This document shows, one piece after another, positions 6,559-7,660 of a stretch of DNA of 7,660 bases. A program made the position numbers and the translations under genes. Within the stretch, counting starts at the first letter, position 1. Every line of letters starts with the position of its first letter. Source of the DNA: Armatimonadota bacterium (GTDB lineage Bacteria; Armatimonadota; Zipacnadia; Zipacnadales; VGFC01); contig VGFB01000159.1 in the NCBI GenBank assembly GCA_016869015.1, positions 1-7,660 of the forward strand. Direction: 5' to 3'. The notes under the pieces were generated by a model, which searched no databases, was not told where the DNA came from, and saw only the letters and a list, made by a program, of their open reading frames with translations.

Positions 6559-7332
6559 CTATCCCTTGGTCGGCGGCCGCTCCGGCGGCCCCCCGCCGGA
6601 GGGCGGGCCGGAGCCCTCGCCGTGCCACGGCGGCGCTTCCCCTCCCATCATCTCCGGCATCGCGCCGGGCGCGCCCATCGGCTCCGGCATTGGCGCCCCG
6701 CCGGCGCCGGGCTCCATGGCCATCCCCGGGCCGGCGATCGGTCCCGGCACCATCGTCTCGGGTCGGCCCTGGGGGACGCCGTCCGGCGGTTCACGGCCCT
6801 GGATGGCGACATGGGCGATGACGGTGACCGCCCAGACGCCGAGGACGGCCAACAGGAAGCCGACGGTTCGCAGCCCCCAGGTGACGCCCTGCGAGCGATC
6901 GGGGCTGCCGCCCACCAGCAGCAGCACCAGGCCGGAGATGCCCGAGGCGGCCGCCAGGATCGCGATGGACCCGGCCAACTGCTGATCGGCCTCGAGGGCC
7001 GTGCCCAACCGGAACGATAGCCCTCCGGCGATGCCGATGCCGACCGCCGCGGCGGCGAGCAGCAGCCGCCCGAGGAGCGCCAGCAGCCTGGGCCCCAAGG
7101 GCGCACCTGCAGGCGGAGACGCCGTGGGTTCGGGGCGGGTCGCCTCCTCGACCAGGGCCGTCGGGATCTCCTCGACTACGACCTCGGCCGGGTTGATGCG
7201 TAGATCGCGCTCATCGCCGCGAGCGTTCAGGTCGGGCGCGGTGCTGATGTCGGCGGCACAGCGGTCGCAGATCGACACGCTGATCGCGGCCCGGTTCTCG
7301 TGCCCACAGCGAGGGCACCTCACCACCCTCAT
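6559..7332 (-). CDS. Zinc-ribbon membrane protein with Pro/Gly/Met-rich tail
   Basis: This 257-residue protein starts with a zinc ribbon: C6/C9 in CPRCG and C22/C25 in CDRC. An acidic, Pro-rich linker (about 26-80) follows, then three hydrophobic helices at about 83-107, 119-141 and 155-177. From about residue 178 the chain is low-complexity: Pro, Gly, Met, Ala and Glu dominate, with repeated PM, GPG and APG patterns, ending in a Pro/Gly-rich stretch and PPTKG. With three helices and a cytoplasmic zinc ribbon, the tail would lie outside the cytoplasm. The start is set by a textbook AGGAGGT eight bases upstream. The stop overlaps the leader of the radical SAM gene (TAG-G-ATG), so the two proteins are probably made together. 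The family is not recognised; the plus-strand gene at 127 shares the zinc-ribbon-plus-helices plan but not obvious sequence. A role as membrane partner of the radical SAM enzyme is only inferred. Confidence 0.85.
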   Translation of the reverse strand: MRVVRCPRCGHENRAAISVSICDRCAADISTAPDLNARGDERDLRINPAEVVVEEIPTALVEEATRPEPTASPPAGAPLGPRLLALLGRLLLAAAAVGIGIAGGLSFRLGTALEADQQLAGSIAILAAASGISGLVLLLVGGSPDRSQGVTWGLRTVGFLLAVLGVWAVTVIAHVAIQGREPPDGVPQGRPETMVPGPIAGPGMAMEPGAGGAPMPEPMGAPGAMPEMMGGEAPPWHGEGSGPPSGGGPPERPPTKG

Positions 7333-7340
7333 CGTTCCTC

Positions 7341-7347
7341 ACCTCCT
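7341..7347 (-). promoter_or_regulatory. Consensus Shine-Dalgarno site for the gene starting at 7332
   Basis: On the minus strand this reads AGGAGGT, followed by GAGGAACG and the ATG. It matches the 16S anti-Shine-Dalgarno core exactly, with eight-base spacing. It is the strongest ribosome site in the window and fixes the start of the zinc-ribbon membrane protein. Confidence 0.9.
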
Positions 7348-7370
7348 CGCCCGTGGCCTGAGTCGTCGCC

Positions 7371-7564
7371 GTTCTCCGCCGTTCTCCGCCGTTCTCTGCC
7401 GTTCTCCGCAACTCCGCAACTCCGCAACTCCGCAACTCCGCAACTCCGCAGCTCCGCAGCTCCGCAACTCCGCAACTCCGCAACTCCGCCGTTCTCCGCA
7501 ACTCCGCAACTCCGCAGCTCCGCAACTCCGCAACTCCGCAGCTCCGCAACTCCGCAACTCCGCA
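7371..7564 (-). repeat. Octamer/decamer tandem array (18 octamers, 5 decamers)
   Basis: On the plus strand the array opens with four decamers of GTTCTCCGCC type (7371-7410, one with CTCTGCC), continues with ten octamers RCTCCGCA (7411-7490, the last ending CGCC), one more decamer (7491-7500) and eight octamers (7501-7564). Fourteen octamers are ACTCCGC-type and four start with G. On the minus strand, the sense strand of the downstream gene, the octamer is TGCGGAGT and the decamer GGCGGAGAAC, giving about 22 GGAG cores. The array ends 24 bases before the AGGAGGT ribosome site of the zinc-ribbon membrane gene. It is not CRISPR: there are no spacers. Confidence 0.95.
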
Positions 7565-7596
7565 ACCCCTGCCGTCAGAAGCTGCTGACACAGGCC

Positions 7597-7632
7597 GAGT
7601 GGCAGGCGCTGTGGCAGGCGCTGTGGCAGACG
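7597..7632. repeat. 12-nt tandem repeat at the window edge
   Basis: Three consecutive 12-mers, GAGTGGCAGGCG, CTGTGGCAGGCG and CTGTGGCAGACG, are followed by degenerate pieces (GCGGAGTGACAC, GCGGAGTGGCAGG) that run to the end of the window at 7660. The unit is unrelated to the octamer array next to it. The array is cut by the window edge, so its full size and what it precedes are unknown. Confidence 0.75.
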
Positions 7633-7660
7633 CAGGCGGAGTGACACGCGGAGTGGCAGG

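Larger units (their letters stand above)
7333..7660. other. Gene-free, repeat-filled leader region
   Basis: I see no credible gene in these 328 nt. All six frames are largely open here, but only because the octamer unit has no stop codon in any frame; the translations are pure eight-residue repeats. The stretch holds, from right to left in the direction of the minus-strand genes, a 12-nt repeat, a 16-nt imperfect palindrome (7574-7589), the octamer/decamer array and the ribosome site of the zinc-ribbon membrane gene. No clear -10/-35 promoter is visible. The promoter may lie within the repeats or beyond the window. Confidence 0.8.

Noticed and set aside
7371..7564. CRISPR array
   Set aside because: Units are 8-10 nt, directly abutting, with no spacers and no cas genes nearby.
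7574..7589. GTCAGAAGCTGCTGAC imperfect palindrome as a regulator site
   Set aside because: Seven of eight pairs match, but it is a single copy in a repeat-rich region with no visible promoter. Too weak to call.
7211..7647. Repeat proteins on both strands (VAELRSCG or QLRNSATP repeats)
   Set aside because: An 8-nt unit without stops opens every frame and gives an 8-residue repeat automatically. No ribosome site is seen for them and they overlap the real gene start at 7332.

Overview
The window is GC-rich bacterial DNA with tightly packed genes and clear Shine-Dalgarno sites. I cannot place it in a phylum. The features that bear on this are a WbaP/WcaJ-type polyprenyl-phosphate glycosylphosphotransferase (exopolysaccharide or O-antigen priming), domains borrowed from type II secretion/type IV pilus motors, a radical SAM/SPASM enzyme, and intergenic arrays of 7-, 8-, 10- and 12-nt simple repeats. 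A free-living, environmental, high-GC lineage is a reasonable guess; Armatimonadota, Chloroflexota or Planctomycetota would all fit, but no gene here decides it.

Layout. Positions 1-126 hold a perfect 12-bp hairpin, probably the terminator of an upstream gene, and the leader of the first gene. Two plus-strand genes follow (127-624 and 645-968): a zinc-ribbon protein with two membrane helices and a small two-helix membrane protein that may be its paralogue without the zinc ribbon. They converge, across 40 nt, on a run of six minus-strand genes that fills 1009-7332. In transcription order (right to left) these are: a zinc-ribbon, three-helix membrane protein with a Pro/Gly/Met-rich tail (7332-6559); a PqqD-like + radical SAM + SPASM protein (6557-5145) coupled to it by TAG-G-ATG; a soluble coiled-coil protein with a TTG start (5061-3895); a soluble fusion of a GspF cytoplasmic domain with the N-terminal non-ATPase domain of GspE (3780-3046); the sugar-phosphate transferase (2955-1567); and a YfcE-type metallophosphoesterase (1518-1009). 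The last 328 nt (7333-7660) carry no credible gene, only a strong ribosome site and repeat arrays.

How they may work together. The six minus-strand genes have gaps of 1, 83, 114, 90 and 48 nt and no convincing internal rho-independent terminator, so a single transcript is plausible but unproven. The sugar transferase implies envelope polysaccharide synthesis. The F-E fusion implies contact with a type II secretion or type IV pilus motor encoded elsewhere. The radical SAM enzyme has a peptide-binding PqqD-like domain and may modify a protein or peptide, but no RiPP precursor gene is obvious. The most unusual items are the F-E fusion, which combines two normally separate motor components and lacks both membrane helices and ATPase, and the two unrelated repeat arrays that lie directly ahead of ribosome sites on the same strand.
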